In this document: piece by piece, positions 8,197 to 15,462 of the stretch
How positions within the stretch are numbered: the stretch's first letter is position 1
Layout: the number at the start of each line of letters is the position of its first letter
Assembly: GCF_903893715.1 (NCBI RefSeq)
Contig: NZ_CAITNG010000061.1
Coordinates: 1-37,939, forward strand
Source of the DNA: an uncultured Mucilaginibacter sp.
Lineage (GTDB): Bacteria; Bacteroidota; Bacteroidia; Sphingobacteriales; Sphingobacteriaceae
Direction: 5' to 3'
DNA: 37,939 bases
Notes under the pieces: model-generated
The model's database searches: none
Told to the model about the DNA's origin: nothing
What the model saw: only the letters and a program-made list of their open reading frames with translations
Program-made: the position numbers and the translations under genes

Positions 8197-9717
8197 ATGC
8201 CCAAAAACCCTCGCACGTTTGCAGTTAAACACCTCGACGCCTTAATTGCGGCCGTCGCAGGTTTTTTTGTAGTGAACCTGTACATGCGTTACGCCGGTAT
8301 CGGCATATCGCCGGATAGCATTATGTACATGAGCACGGCGCGCAACCTGAACACCCACCATACCCTTCATTTTTTTGGTGATAAGCCCATCGTTGCTTTC
8401 CCGGTATTCTTTCCGATATTTTTAGCCATCATCCAGTTCATCACCCAAACCGACCCATTGATACTGGGCCCGGCGTTAGATGGCATCCTTTTCGCTGTAC
8501 TGATATTTTTAGCAGGCGTCATTATGGAAGGTTTTACTTATCCAACTAAACTCTACAAATGGTTGGCATTAGCCGCCATCGCCATCAGCCCATCGCTCCT
8601 CGAAGTGTACACCAAGCTCTGGTCCGAAACCTTGTTCATCGTTTTTACCCTTGTGTTTTTTATCCTCTATAAAAACTATCTAAAAAGCTACAATATCTCT
8701 GCCCTGCTTTGGTTGGGCGCCGTTACCGCTTTAGCATGTGATACCCGTTATGCCGCCATTACCTTAGTGGGCACCGGCGGTATGCTCATGCTATTCGATG
8801 GTAACCTGAAACCCCGCAAAAAAACCGGCCATATCCTGTTGTTTGGCACCATTAGTATATCCTTACTGGTGGCCAATATTATACGCAACTCGTTGGTAAC
8901 ACATACCGGCACAGGGCCGCGCTATAAATCGCTCACTTCGCTCACGCAAAACATGCACTACATCGGCACAGTATTTTGCGATTGGTTTACCCTTACCGAA
9001 AAGCAATACGGTTGGGCGGTTATCATTACAGCTTTACTCATTGTTGGCTTTATCACCGTATTTTTATACAACGCCTTTATCAACAAAGCGCGTTTTGGCA
9101 GTTACGAAAACATCATCATCACTTTCTTCATCGCCTATGGTTTGTTCATGCTCTTATGGGCAACCATTAACCGTTTCGAAACATTGAACAACCGCCTGCT
9201 GTCGCCGCTGTTCATCCCCTTTTTGTTGGGATGCACCTATTGGCTCGCTATCGTTTTCAAAAGCAAAGCCATCAAATACCGATTGCCGCTTATCGCGATA
9301 AGCGCCTGCATAGCCTTACTGTTCATCTACCGCGAATACCAAACCGACTATCAGCGTTACGACGACGAAGGCGAATACGGCGTACCCGGCTATACCGACG
9401 ACAGCTGGAACAAATCGCCCCTGGTGGCAGAACTAAAAAAGCCCGACCTGTTTAAACCCGGTTACCCCATTTACAATAACCTGTGCGAGGGCTTTTATTT
9501 CTTCACCGGTAAAGGTTCGGAGTATATCCCCAATATCGACTCGGCCAGGCAGGTCCAAAAGTTTTACGCTCAAAAGCGCTTTTATATTATTTATTTTGAC
9601 CAGTTTCCCGATAAGGCCCTCTTTACTTTAAAACAGGTCGAGGAAAAAAGGCCGCTTAAACCTATATTTGTATGCCCCGATGGCGGCATTTATGAGTATG
9701 ATGAAACCGAAAAATAA
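8197..9717 (+). CDS. Polytopic inner-membrane protein, GT-C glycosyltransferase-like
   Basis: A 506-residue protein with about ten hydrophobic segments between residues 12 and 385 and a C-terminal soluble part of about 120 residues rich in Tyr and Asp. Early in the chain, GISPDSIMYMSTARNL places an acidic residue in the first periplasmic loop, as in GT-C type transferases (ArnT/PMT-like), and the overall layout of many helices plus a soluble tail agrees. I see no signature that fixes donor or acceptor. It may act in lipid-linked sugar transfer, but this is an inference from topology only. It begins 43 bases after pepT. Confidence 0.6.
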   Translation: MPKNPRTFAVKHLDALIAAVAGFFVVNLYMRYAGIGISPDSIMYMSTARNLNTHHTLHFFGDKPIVAFPVFFPIFLAIIQFITQTDPLILGPALDGILFAVLIFLAGVIMEGFTYPTKLYKWLALAAIAISPSLLEVYTKLWSETLFIVFTLVFFILYKNYLKSYNISALLWLGAVTALACDTRYAAITLVGTGGMLMLFDGNLKPRKKTGHILLFGTISISLLVANIIRNSLVTHTGTGPRYKSLTSLTQNMHYIGTVFCDWFTLTEKQYGWAVIITALLIVGFITVFLYNAFINKARFGSYENIIITFFIAYGLFMLLWATINRFETLNNRLLSPLFIPFLLGCTYWLAIVFKSKAIKYRLPLIAISACIALLFIYREYQTDYQRYDDEGEYGVPGYTDDSWNKSPLVAELKKPDLFKPGYPIYNNLCEGFYFFTGKGSEYIPNIDSARQVQKFYAQKRFYIIYFDQFPDKALFTLKQVEEKRPLKPIFVCPDGGIYEYDETEK

Positions 9718-9763
9718 CCAAACAAATCATAACCCTATAACCATCAAATTATCAACAAAGACC

Positions 9764-10195
9764 ATGAAAAAAGTTTTATTGATTGTTACGATGCTTGTAC
9801 TAACCTCAACAAGCTATTTATTTGCCCAAAAAGTGGATTCCAAAACCGTACCGCTTGCCGTGCGGTCCGAACTGGCGCGCCGCTACCCCGACGCCGGTAA
9901 AGCTACCTGGGAAAAGCATAAAGGCAATTACCGCGCTTATTGGAGCGGAAAAACCGGGCACGACAAACACGTCGACATCACCCCTGGCAGTGCCTTCTTG
10001 GAAATTGGCGACCATTTCGACCCAAAGTATTTGCCCAAAGCAGCCATTAGCTATATTGATGTACATTACCATACCCCCATCATCAACGCCGAACAAATAG
10101 CCGACGTTACCGGCAACATCCAGTTCCTCGTCCGCATTTCGGGCGACAGGGAGCTGCTGTTTACCACGCAAGGCCGCTTTATGAAACAACGCTAA
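9764..10195 (+). CDS. PepSY-like exported protein (first of a tandem pair)
   Basis: A 143-residue protein. I chose the ATG at 9764 because it starts a clear signal peptide (MKKVLLIVTMLVLTSTSYLFAQ); the longer frame from 9668 only overlaps the previous gene. The mature part has one repeat of the PepSY-like type: VRSELARRYPDAGKATWEKH, then YRAYW, and an end reading RELLFTTQGRFMK. In Bacteroidota such proteins are called PepSY-like or BLIP-like; their function is not established and they are periplasmic. The next gene encodes a protein of the same length and layout, so the two are probably a tandem duplication. Confidence 0.82.
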   Translation: MKKVLLIVTMLVLTSTSYLFAQKVDSKTVPLAVRSELARRYPDAGKATWEKHKGNYRAYWSGKTGHDKHVDITPGSAFLEIGDHFDPKYLPKAAISYIDVHYHTPIINAEQIADVTGNIQFLVRISGDRELLFTTQGRFMKQR

Positions 10196-10282
10196 TCGAA
10201 TCCAAAATTCTTACAAAAAGGCTACAGCATTAATTCAGAATGGATCGCTAAGCTTGTTTAAATCAAATTAAACAGCAATAGC

Positions 10283-10715
10283 ATGAAAAAAGGATTGTTC
10301 ATCACAGGTTTAATGGCTTTTGCAGCCATTGGTAGTTTATTCGCCCAGGACATCAAAGCTTCGGCGGTTCCGGCGGCCGTTAAAGCAGCCTTCGCCAAAA
10401 AAATACCCTGCCGCAACCAAAGTAGGCTGGGAAAAGGAAAAAGGTAATTACGAAGCCAATTGGGGCGGTAAATCGGGCGAAGACAATGCCGCCATGTTTA
10501 CCCCTGCGGGCAATTTTGTGGAATACGTAAACGCCATCGCCATCAGCGCCTTGCCGGCAACCGTAGCGCCATATATCAAAGAACATTACAAAACCCCGAT
10601 AAAAGAGGCCGGCAAAGGCATCGACGCCGCAGGCAAAACCTTTTACGAAGCCGAAATAAAAGGCGGCAAAGACCTCATCTTCGATGAAACCGGCAAATTC
10701 ATCAAAGTTGATTAA
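10283..10715 (+). pseudogene. PepSY-like exported protein with a frameshift in an A7 tract
   Basis: The ATG at 10283 opens a signal peptide (MKKGLFITGLMAFAAIGSLFAQ) and then VKAAFAKK, but the frame runs into a stop at about 10444. The rest of the protein (YPAATKVGWEKEKGNYEANW to GKFIKVD) is in the next frame and ends at 10715. The two frames join at a run of seven A at 10397-10403. With six A the product would be an intact 143-residue protein, exactly the length of the neighbour at 9764 and with the same AxRYP...WEKxKGNY layout. It is therefore either a sequencing or assembly error, a phase-variable gene, a transcript rescued by polymerase slippage, or a fresh pseudogene. Confidence 0.85.
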
Positions 10716-10736
10716 ACCTCAACTATACCTTAACGC

Positions 10737-10771
10737 AAAAAACCCCGTTGACCAAATCAACGGGGTTTTTT
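10737..10771 (+). terminator. Rho-independent terminator after the PepSY-like pair
   Basis: The arms AAAAAACCCCGTTGA (10737-10751) and TCAACGGGGTTTTTT (10757-10771) are perfectly complementary with a 5-base loop, and the right arm ends in a T tract. It lies 21 bases after the stop at 10715 and could work in both directions. Confidence 0.9.
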
Positions 10772-11090
10772 GATTTAACCCTCCCAACCGTCAGCAGGGT
10801 AGCTTCGGCCAAAAGCGGGCAGAACAATGGTGGCCTTGTGCGGTGACAGGGGCATAGAAATTTTTGCCTGAAGCGGTGCCAAGAGCGCAAACGCGGCAAA
10901 AGGTTTTCCCGATACCTATCAGGATGGTTCAGCCCGCTTGTGCGCAAAGGCCAAGAACGCAAAGAAGCCTTCCTGCTGACTTGATTTTTTGTTTCTTTTT
11001 TATCAAGAAAAAAGTAAAAGGGCTCCGCGCCCATAGCGGCCAACAAGCTCGTATACTATTCTCCCAAAAAAATACTACATTGCTTTCTAA
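10772..11090. other. Gene-free stretch, possible dispersed repeat remnant
   Basis: I see no convincing gene here. CTTGAT (10979-10984) and ATCAAG (11001-11006) flank a T-rich stretch and could form a weak hairpin followed by AAAAAAG. The block with GGTTTTCCCGATACC and the T-rich CTTGATTTTTTGTTTC tract resembles sequence I associate with dispersed intergenic repeats of Sphingobacteriaceae, but I cannot confirm that without a genome comparison. The leader of the transporter gene at 11091 also lies here, without a clear TAnnTTTG. Confidence 0.3.
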
Positions 11091-12593
11091 ATGGCTAAAC
11101 TCAAAAAACTACCCACCCCTATCACCATCCTGGTCATCGTTATCATCATTTCGGCTATAGCTACCTGGTTGATGCCCGCCGGACGGTACGATAAACTGAG
11201 CTACGCCGACGGCGCCTTCTCGCTATCCACATCCAAAACAACGCTCACCTTGCCCGGCACACAACATACGCTCGATAGCCTCAAAGTACGCATCCCCTTA
11301 GCCAAATTTAAAAGCGGCGATATACGCAAACCCGTGGCCGTGCCCGGCAGCTACCAAAAACTAAAAAACAAGAACACGCAAGGCCCTGTTGATACCCTCC
11401 AGGCGCCCATAAAAGGCTTGATTGACGCTGCCGATATCATCTTCTTCATCCTCATCATTGGCGGTTTCATGACGGTCTTTCAGCAAACCGGTGCCATGGA
11501 TCAGGGCATCTTTTACCTGTCCCATAAAATGAAGGGCAACGAAGCCTGGCTCATCATCAGCCTCACCTTCTTTTTCTCGTTTTGCGGCTCCAGCTATGGC
11601 ATGGGCGAAGAAGCCCTTGTCTTCTACCCCATATTGGTACCGCTATACCTCGGCGCCGGGTACGATTTGCTCGTCCCCCTCGCCGTCATCTTTGCGGGTA
11701 CGCAGTTGGGCACGCTGTCCTCGTTCTCCAACCCTTTCGCGGTCATCATCGCGTCCAACGCGGCCGGCATCAGCTGGACCGACGGCCTCATCGAACGTAT
11801 CCTCGTGTTCGCCCTTACCACCGGTGTTACCATCTGGTACATTGTGCGCTATGCCAACCGCTGCAAAAAAGACCCTACTTATTCGCTGATATATCGCTTT
11901 AACGGTAACCAAGCTTCCCCTTTTGCCCATGTAACTGCCGAAACTACAACCGTTACACTCGGCTGGCGCAACGCGGGTTTGTTGTTCATCTTTGTTGCCA
12001 CGCTGTTTGGTATGATAGCCGGCGTTATCTGGCTCGACTGGTGGATGACCGAAATGTCGGCCATATACCTTGCCGCGGCGGTATTGGTCGGGTTCCTCGT
12101 CCGCATGAAGGAATCCGTCTTCATCGAACGTTTCGTCGAGGGTGCCAAAAGCCTGCTCGGTGTGGCCTTCATCGTGGGCGTTGCGCGCGGCATCACCATC
12201 ATCCTGAACGATGGCCACGTGAGCGATTCCATCCTCTACTATTCGGCCAACCTGGTGGGCGGCATGCCGCCGATGCTGTTCATCGTGGTGCTGTTTGTGC
12301 TATACAATGTGTTCACACTCTTCATATCCTCCTCATCGGGGATGGCGGTACTCACCATGCCCATCTTCGGTTCGTTGGCGGCGGTAGTAGGCGTGCCCGG
12401 CCGCGAAATCGTCAACTGTTACCTTTTCGGGATGGGCATCATGGGCTTCATTACCCCCAACGGACTCATCCTGCCCTCGCTCGCCATCGTCAACGTAAGC
12501 CTCAAAGTATGGCTCAGGTTCATCTGGCCCCTGCTCGCCATCCTCAGCATCATCTGTGCAGCCTTCCTGGTGGTCGGGGTGTTGATGAAATAA
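11091..12593 (+). CDS. YfcC/DcuC family inner-membrane transporter
   Basis: A 500-residue polytopic protein. It starts with a short basic stretch and LPTPITILVIVIIISAIATWLMPAG, which matches the first helix of the YfcC branch of the DcuC (C4-dicarboxylate anaerobic carrier) family. A periplasmic loop of about 90 residues follows, then repeated helices with GGFMTVFQQTGAMDQGI, FSFCGSSYGMGEEALVFYP and GTLSSFSNPFAV. The C-terminal half contains ISSSSGMAVLTMPI and GFITPNGLILPSLAI, consistent with an inverted-repeat transport fold. Related proteins carry dicarboxylates, arginine/ornithine or short peptides; the substrate here is not determined. Confidence 0.88.
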   Translation: MAKLKKLPTPITILVIVIIISAIATWLMPAGRYDKLSYADGAFSLSTSKTTLTLPGTQHTLDSLKVRIPLAKFKSGDIRKPVAVPGSYQKLKNKNTQGPVDTLQAPIKGLIDAADIIFFILIIGGFMTVFQQTGAMDQGIFYLSHKMKGNEAWLIISLTFFFSFCGSSYGMGEEALVFYPILVPLYLGAGYDLLVPLAVIFAGTQLGTLSSFSNPFAVIIASNAAGISWTDGLIERILVFALTTGVTIWYIVRYANRCKKDPTYSLIYRFNGNQASPFAHVTAETTTVTLGWRNAGLLFIFVATLFGMIAGVIWLDWWMTEMSAIYLAAAVLVGFLVRMKESVFIERFVEGAKSLLGVAFIVGVARGITIILNDGHVSDSILYYSANLVGGMPPMLFIVVLFVLYNVFTLFISSSSGMAVLTMPIFGSLAAVVGVPGREIVNCYLFGMGIMGFITPNGLILPSLAIVNVSLKVWLRFIWPLLAILSIICAAFLVVGVLMK

Positions 12594-12602
12594 CTCCCCG
12601 CC

Positions 12603-12637
12603 AATGTGCGAATGAGTAAATGTGTGGATGTGCAAAT
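12603..12637 (-). repeat. Family C repeat (AATGTGCAAATG type), single copy
   Basis: This 35-base block matches the reverse complement of 28067-28100 in most positions (AATGTGCGAATGAGTAAATG here, AATGTGCAAATGCGAAAATG there). It lies 10 bases after the transporter stop codon. The same wording appears in both arms of the element before purD. Confidence 0.65.
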
Positions 12638-12666
12638 ATTTGATTATCAATAACTTTAATATAAAC

Positions 12667-12699
12667 GTCATTGCGAGGAGGAACGACGAAGCAACCTCT
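12667..12699 (+). repeat. Half of a GTCATTGCGAGG-type repeat
   Basis: GTCATTGCGAGGAGGAACGA, followed by CGAAGCAACCTC, is the left end of a dispersed repeat type seen in many bacterial genomes. Its usual inverted partner is not found next to it, so it looks like a remnant. Confidence 0.5.
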
Positions 12700-12734
12700 G
12701 CGCGACAGGTAACCCCGCCAACCGGGGGGGGGGG

Positions 12735-12924
12735 TAAAAGTAAGACTTTTTAACACCCGTTTAACCGTCCGCCACCCTGTCACTTCCACCGCAGGGAGAA
12801 AACTTCTCCAACCAAACTCACGGTGCCTGTAAAGCCGCAGAAGTTTTCTCTCTCGTACCTCGTTCGAAATGACATGAACTGAGGGTAGGGGGGAAAAAGT
12901 AAGACTTTTAAATAACCTTTTAAC
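12735..12924. repeat. 31-bp imperfect direct repeats flanking a small hairpin element
   Basis: Positions 12735-12765 and 12894-12924 agree at 26 of 31 bases, sharing the core AAAAGTAAGACTTTT, itself an imperfect palindrome. Each copy is preceded by a G-rich run (G11 at 12724-12734, and GGGTAGGGGGG before the second). They surround the element at 12779-12873. Positions 12594-13096 contain no gene. Confidence 0.65.
12779..12873. mobile_element. MITE-like element with terminal inverted repeats
   Basis: The left end reads GTCACTTCCACCGCAGGGAG and the right end, read in reverse, GTCATTTCGAACGAGGTACG. Both run into the perfect 12-bp inverted repeat GAGAAAACTTCT (12796-12807) / AGAAGTTTTCTC (12839-12850), around a loop of 31 bases. 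The 95-bp unit codes for nothing and would depend on a transposase elsewhere. No clear target duplication touches the ends. Confidence 0.6.
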
Positions 12925-13084
12925 ATTCCAACTTTACAACGTTTCAACATCTATCAAACCAGACAATGTACGAAATTTTGGCGGCATTAACAAACAAAGC
13001 AGTCAATTATTGCTCCCACAGGATGCTCCTGCTGCCATAAAAAAAATTTCAATTTTTGAAACAATATTTTATAAATTAAAACAT

Positions 13085-13092
13085 TATATTTG
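13085..13092 (+). promoter_or_regulatory. -7 promoter element of the first higBA operon
   Basis: TATATTTG fits TAnnTTTG exactly and stands 4 bases before the ATG at 13097, so transcription would begin at or very near the start codon. A TTTG at 13055-13058 is further away than usual for a -33 element. Confidence 0.6.
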
Positions 13093-13096
13093 CGTA

Positions 13097-13402
13097 ATGG
13101 TTATTATTTCCAAAAGCACACTTCGGGAATTTGCAGAATTACACGCTGATGCGGAAGGCCCTTTGTTCAACTGGTACGAATTGACTGCGAACGCTGATTG
13201 GAAAAATTTCAACGAAGTAAGGAACACCTTTAACAGTGTTGATGCCGTTGGGAACGACCGTTATGTATTTAACATCAAAGGCAATAATTACCGGCTCATT
13301 GCCCTTATCATTTTTAAAGTGCGGACGGTATTTATCCTTTTTATTGGTACACATGCCGAATACGATAAAATAGACGCGGCGAAAGTTAGTTTTAAGAAAT
13401 AA
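13097..13402 (+). CDS. higB: HigB-family toxin of type II toxin-antitoxin system (copy 1)
   Basis: A 101-residue protein of the HigB toxin family, expected to be a ribosome-dependent mRNA interferase. The ATG at 13097 was chosen over 13010 because it follows the -7 element directly and starts the conserved region. Family marks are the WKNFNEVRNTF tract, YVFNIKGNNYRLI, and a final GTHAEYDKIDAAKV. The stop codon overlaps the antitoxin start by one base (TAATG), the normal toxin-first order for HigBA. The toxin resembles the second copy at 17783-18106 in these same motifs. Confidence 0.9.
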   Translation: MVIISKSTLREFAELHADAEGPLFNWYELTANADWKNFNEVRNTFNSVDAVGNDRYVFNIKGNNYRLIALIIFKVRTVFILFIGTHAEYDKIDAAKVSFKK

Positions 13403-13785
13403 TGGAAAACAAAAGCACAATAACAACAGATAAAAGTTACCACGAAACCATGGTGGCTATTTACGAATTAATGGACAAGGGCGAACAAAACCTAACCGAA
13501 GCGGAAATTGAAAACCTGGCAACAATGGCGCAAGCCGCCGAAAAGTATGAGGATGAAGTATTAAAACTGAAACCACCCAAACAACCCCAAAGTCTACCCG
13601 AAATCATCGAATTGTTTATGTTCGAAAATAAATTGTCGCAAGCCAAACTTGCCGATAAATTAGGCATCGGAAAACCCAAATTATCGCAAATACTCAACGG
13701 AAAACGGCAACCCGATGTACCCTTCCTCAAAGCCATGTACAACGAATTGCACATCGACCCTAAGTTTATTTTGGAGCATGTGTAG
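13402..13785 (+). CDS. higA: HigA-family antitoxin with XRE-type HTH (copy 1)
   Basis: A 127-residue protein. Residues ~1-60 form a helical region rich in Glu that should bind the toxin. Residues ~66-125 form an XRE-type helix-turn-helix: LPEIIELFMFENKLSQAKLADKLGIGKPKLSQILNGKRQP, then a helix ending LHIDPKFILEHV. Antitoxins of this kind neutralise HigB and repress the operon, alone and with the toxin. It overlaps the toxin gene by one base. The 231 bases after it (13786-14016) show no gene and no strong terminator. Confidence 0.9.
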   Translation: MENKSTITTDKSYHETMVAIYELMDKGEQNLTEAEIENLATMAQAAEKYEDEVLKLKPPKQPQSLPEIIELFMFENKLSQAKLADKLGIGKPKLSQILNGKRQPDVPFLKAMYNELHIDPKFILEHV

Positions 13786-14016
13786 CACTGTTGGGTTGGT
13801 GCATTATAAACTGAAATTATCCTTTGATGCTACCTGAAATTGATGCCCTATCTTCATCAGTATTCAACTTTTTATATTCCCATTCTAATTGGTAAATTGG
13901 GTCTGATTGGGGAACTCCAAGTATTATTTTTAATAGCCTCTCCTTCATGGGTTAATCCTATCAAAGTGTTATCAACACATTATTCGCTTACTATCTGATT
14001 TCTGACTTCCGCCCTC

Positions 14017-15081
14017 CTACTCTTTCACAAACTTCACCTGATACAAATGCGGCCATTTTTTGCCAGTAACAAAAATCCGTTTGGTGGCGGCATCGTAGGC
14101 AATACCGTTCAGCACGTTGTTGCCATAATCAAAATCAGCGGGGCGCTGGTTGTTGGGGTACAGGTTTTTCATATCGATCTTTTGCAACACCGCGCCGTTT
14201 TTGGGGTTTATCACCAAAATGGTATCGCGCGTGTACACGTTGGCGTATAGCTTGCCGTCAATCATTTCCATTTCGTTCACGGCGTTTATTGGCCCCTGGT
14301 CATCAAACACGTCGATAAATCCGGTTGGTTTAAAAGTATCTTTACTTAAAAACCAGATGCGGTTGGTGCTGTCGTTTTGGTATAGCCTGGTGCCATCGTA
14401 ACACATGCCCCAACCTTCGGGGCCCCAGTTATAGGCCAGGCTGTCTATCACTTTAAAGGTCTTTTTATCGTACACAAAAGCTATATTTTCTTTATAGGTC
14501 AGCTGCAATATCTTATCGCCCACTACCGATATGCCTTCGCCAAAATATTTGGCCGGCATGCTCACGCTTTGTACCACTTTGCCCGTGTTCAAATCCACCC
14601 TGCGCAAACCCGAGCGAACGTAATCGCCTTTGCTTTCGTACAGGTAACCATCCAGGTATTCCAAACCCTCGGTATAACAAGCCGTATCATGCGGAAAAAC
14701 CTTCTCCACCCTGTAAGTATAACTCTCGGGAGCTTTGGCAGCCTTGATAATCACATTCGTCGAAACCTCCTGCGGCTTACCGCCGGTAAACACCCGCGCC
14801 GTAATGAGCTTGGAACCACAGGTCATCGAGTCAGTTTTGATTTTTGCGCCCACGGTATCCTTGCGGGATGCATAGCGCACCGAATCGATCAGGTACACCA
14901 CCGAATCCGGTTTTACATCGGCAGGGCACTGTACGCTTACGGCTATCACATCGCCCAATTTATAGCTTTGGCCAGCTTCGGGTGTGATGCCTATGATGGC
15001 TTCCGTTTTATGCCCGCCGCCGCAACCGGCTATGATCAACCCCAACAACACCGCGAATACACCTGTTCTTAAATTCTTCAT
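14017..15081 (-). CDS. Glutaminyl-peptide cyclotransferase (QC, beta-propeller type), lipoprotein
   Basis: A 354-residue protein with a lipoprotein signal (Cys20 in IIAGC). Residues ~25-115 form an Ig-like N-terminal part. From about residue 120 the chain matches the five-bladed propeller type of glutaminyl cyclase: RVEKVFPHDTACYTEGLEY, YESKGDYVRSGLRRVDL, GEGISVVGDKILQLTYKE, GPEGWGMCYDGTRLY, INAVNEMEMIDGKLYANVY and NVLNGIAYD. The family converts N-terminal Gln to pyroglutamate in exported proteins. It is the last gene of the dnaG-yraN run, 9 bases after yraN. Confidence 0.92.
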   Translation of the reverse strand: MKNLRTGVFAVLLGLIIAGCGGGHKTEAIIGITPEAGQSYKLGDVIAVSVQCPADVKPDSVVYLIDSVRYASRKDTVGAKIKTDSMTCGSKLITARVFTGGKPQEVSTNVIIKAAKAPESYTYRVEKVFPHDTACYTEGLEYLDGYLYESKGDYVRSGLRRVDLNTGKVVQSVSMPAKYFGEGISVVGDKILQLTYKENIAFVYDKKTFKVIDSLAYNWGPEGWGMCYDGTRLYQNDSTNRIWFLSKDTFKPTGFIDVFDDQGPINAVNEMEMIDGKLYANVYTRDTILVINPKNGAVLQKIDMKNLYPNNQRPADFDYGNNVLNGIAYDAATKRIFVTGKKWPHLYQVKFVKE

Positions 15082-15090
15082 TATCTAATT

Positions 15091-15462
15091 TTAAATGGGC
15101 GACGATGGCCAAAAGGCATCTTCAATATGTTTTAATGTATGGTTCTGTTTACTGTCAAATAATATGGCCACAATGTCAAAGCGGGCTTCGCCCTGGTGGT
15201 TCATCAGGTAAATATATTCATCTGCCGCTTCGGCCAGTAATTTTTGTTTCCTGTTGTCTACAAAATCTTCCGGTTCGCCAAAAAAATTACCACTGCGCGC
15301 CTTTACCTCCACAAAAATAATGGTCTTGTCCTTATACGCAACCAGGTCCACCTCGGCTTTGCCATGCGTCCAGTTCTCGTCCAGTATCTCATAACCTAAG
15401 CCTTCCAAATGCGCTTTGGCCAATTGCTCGCCTAAGCGCCCAAGGTCGTTATGTGTTGCCAT
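15091..15462 (-). CDS. YraN/UPF0102 family endonuclease-fold protein
   Basis: A 123-residue protein of the YraN family with the Holliday-resolvase-like PD-(D/E)xK fold. Visible are LGRLGEQLAKAHLEGLGY, then KAEVDLVAYKDKTIIFVEVKARSG, where Glu, Asp and the ExK pair form the putative metal site, and FDIVAILFD near the end. The function in cells is not settled. The start codon overlaps the dnaG stop by one base, so the genes are translationally linked. Confidence 0.93.
   Translation of the reverse strand: MATHNDLGRLGEQLAKAHLEGLGYEILDENWTHGKAEVDLVAYKDKTIIFVEVKARSGNFFGEPEDFVDNRKQKLLAEAADEYIYLMNHQGEARFDIVAILFDSKQNHTLKHIEDAFWPSSPI

Noticed and set aside
10397..10403. Programmed ribosomal frameshift in the PepSY-like gene
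   Set aside because: No stimulatory hairpin or internal Shine-Dalgarno sequence is visible; an extra A or slippage is simpler.
11643..12218. Long open frames on the opposite strand and in other frames of the YfcC transporter gene
   Set aside because: They are shadows of a GC-rich membrane protein gene; they have no family resemblance and an implausible composition.
13010..13096. Extended N terminus of the first HigB
   Set aside because: It would start upstream of the -7 element, and the conserved region begins at 13097.
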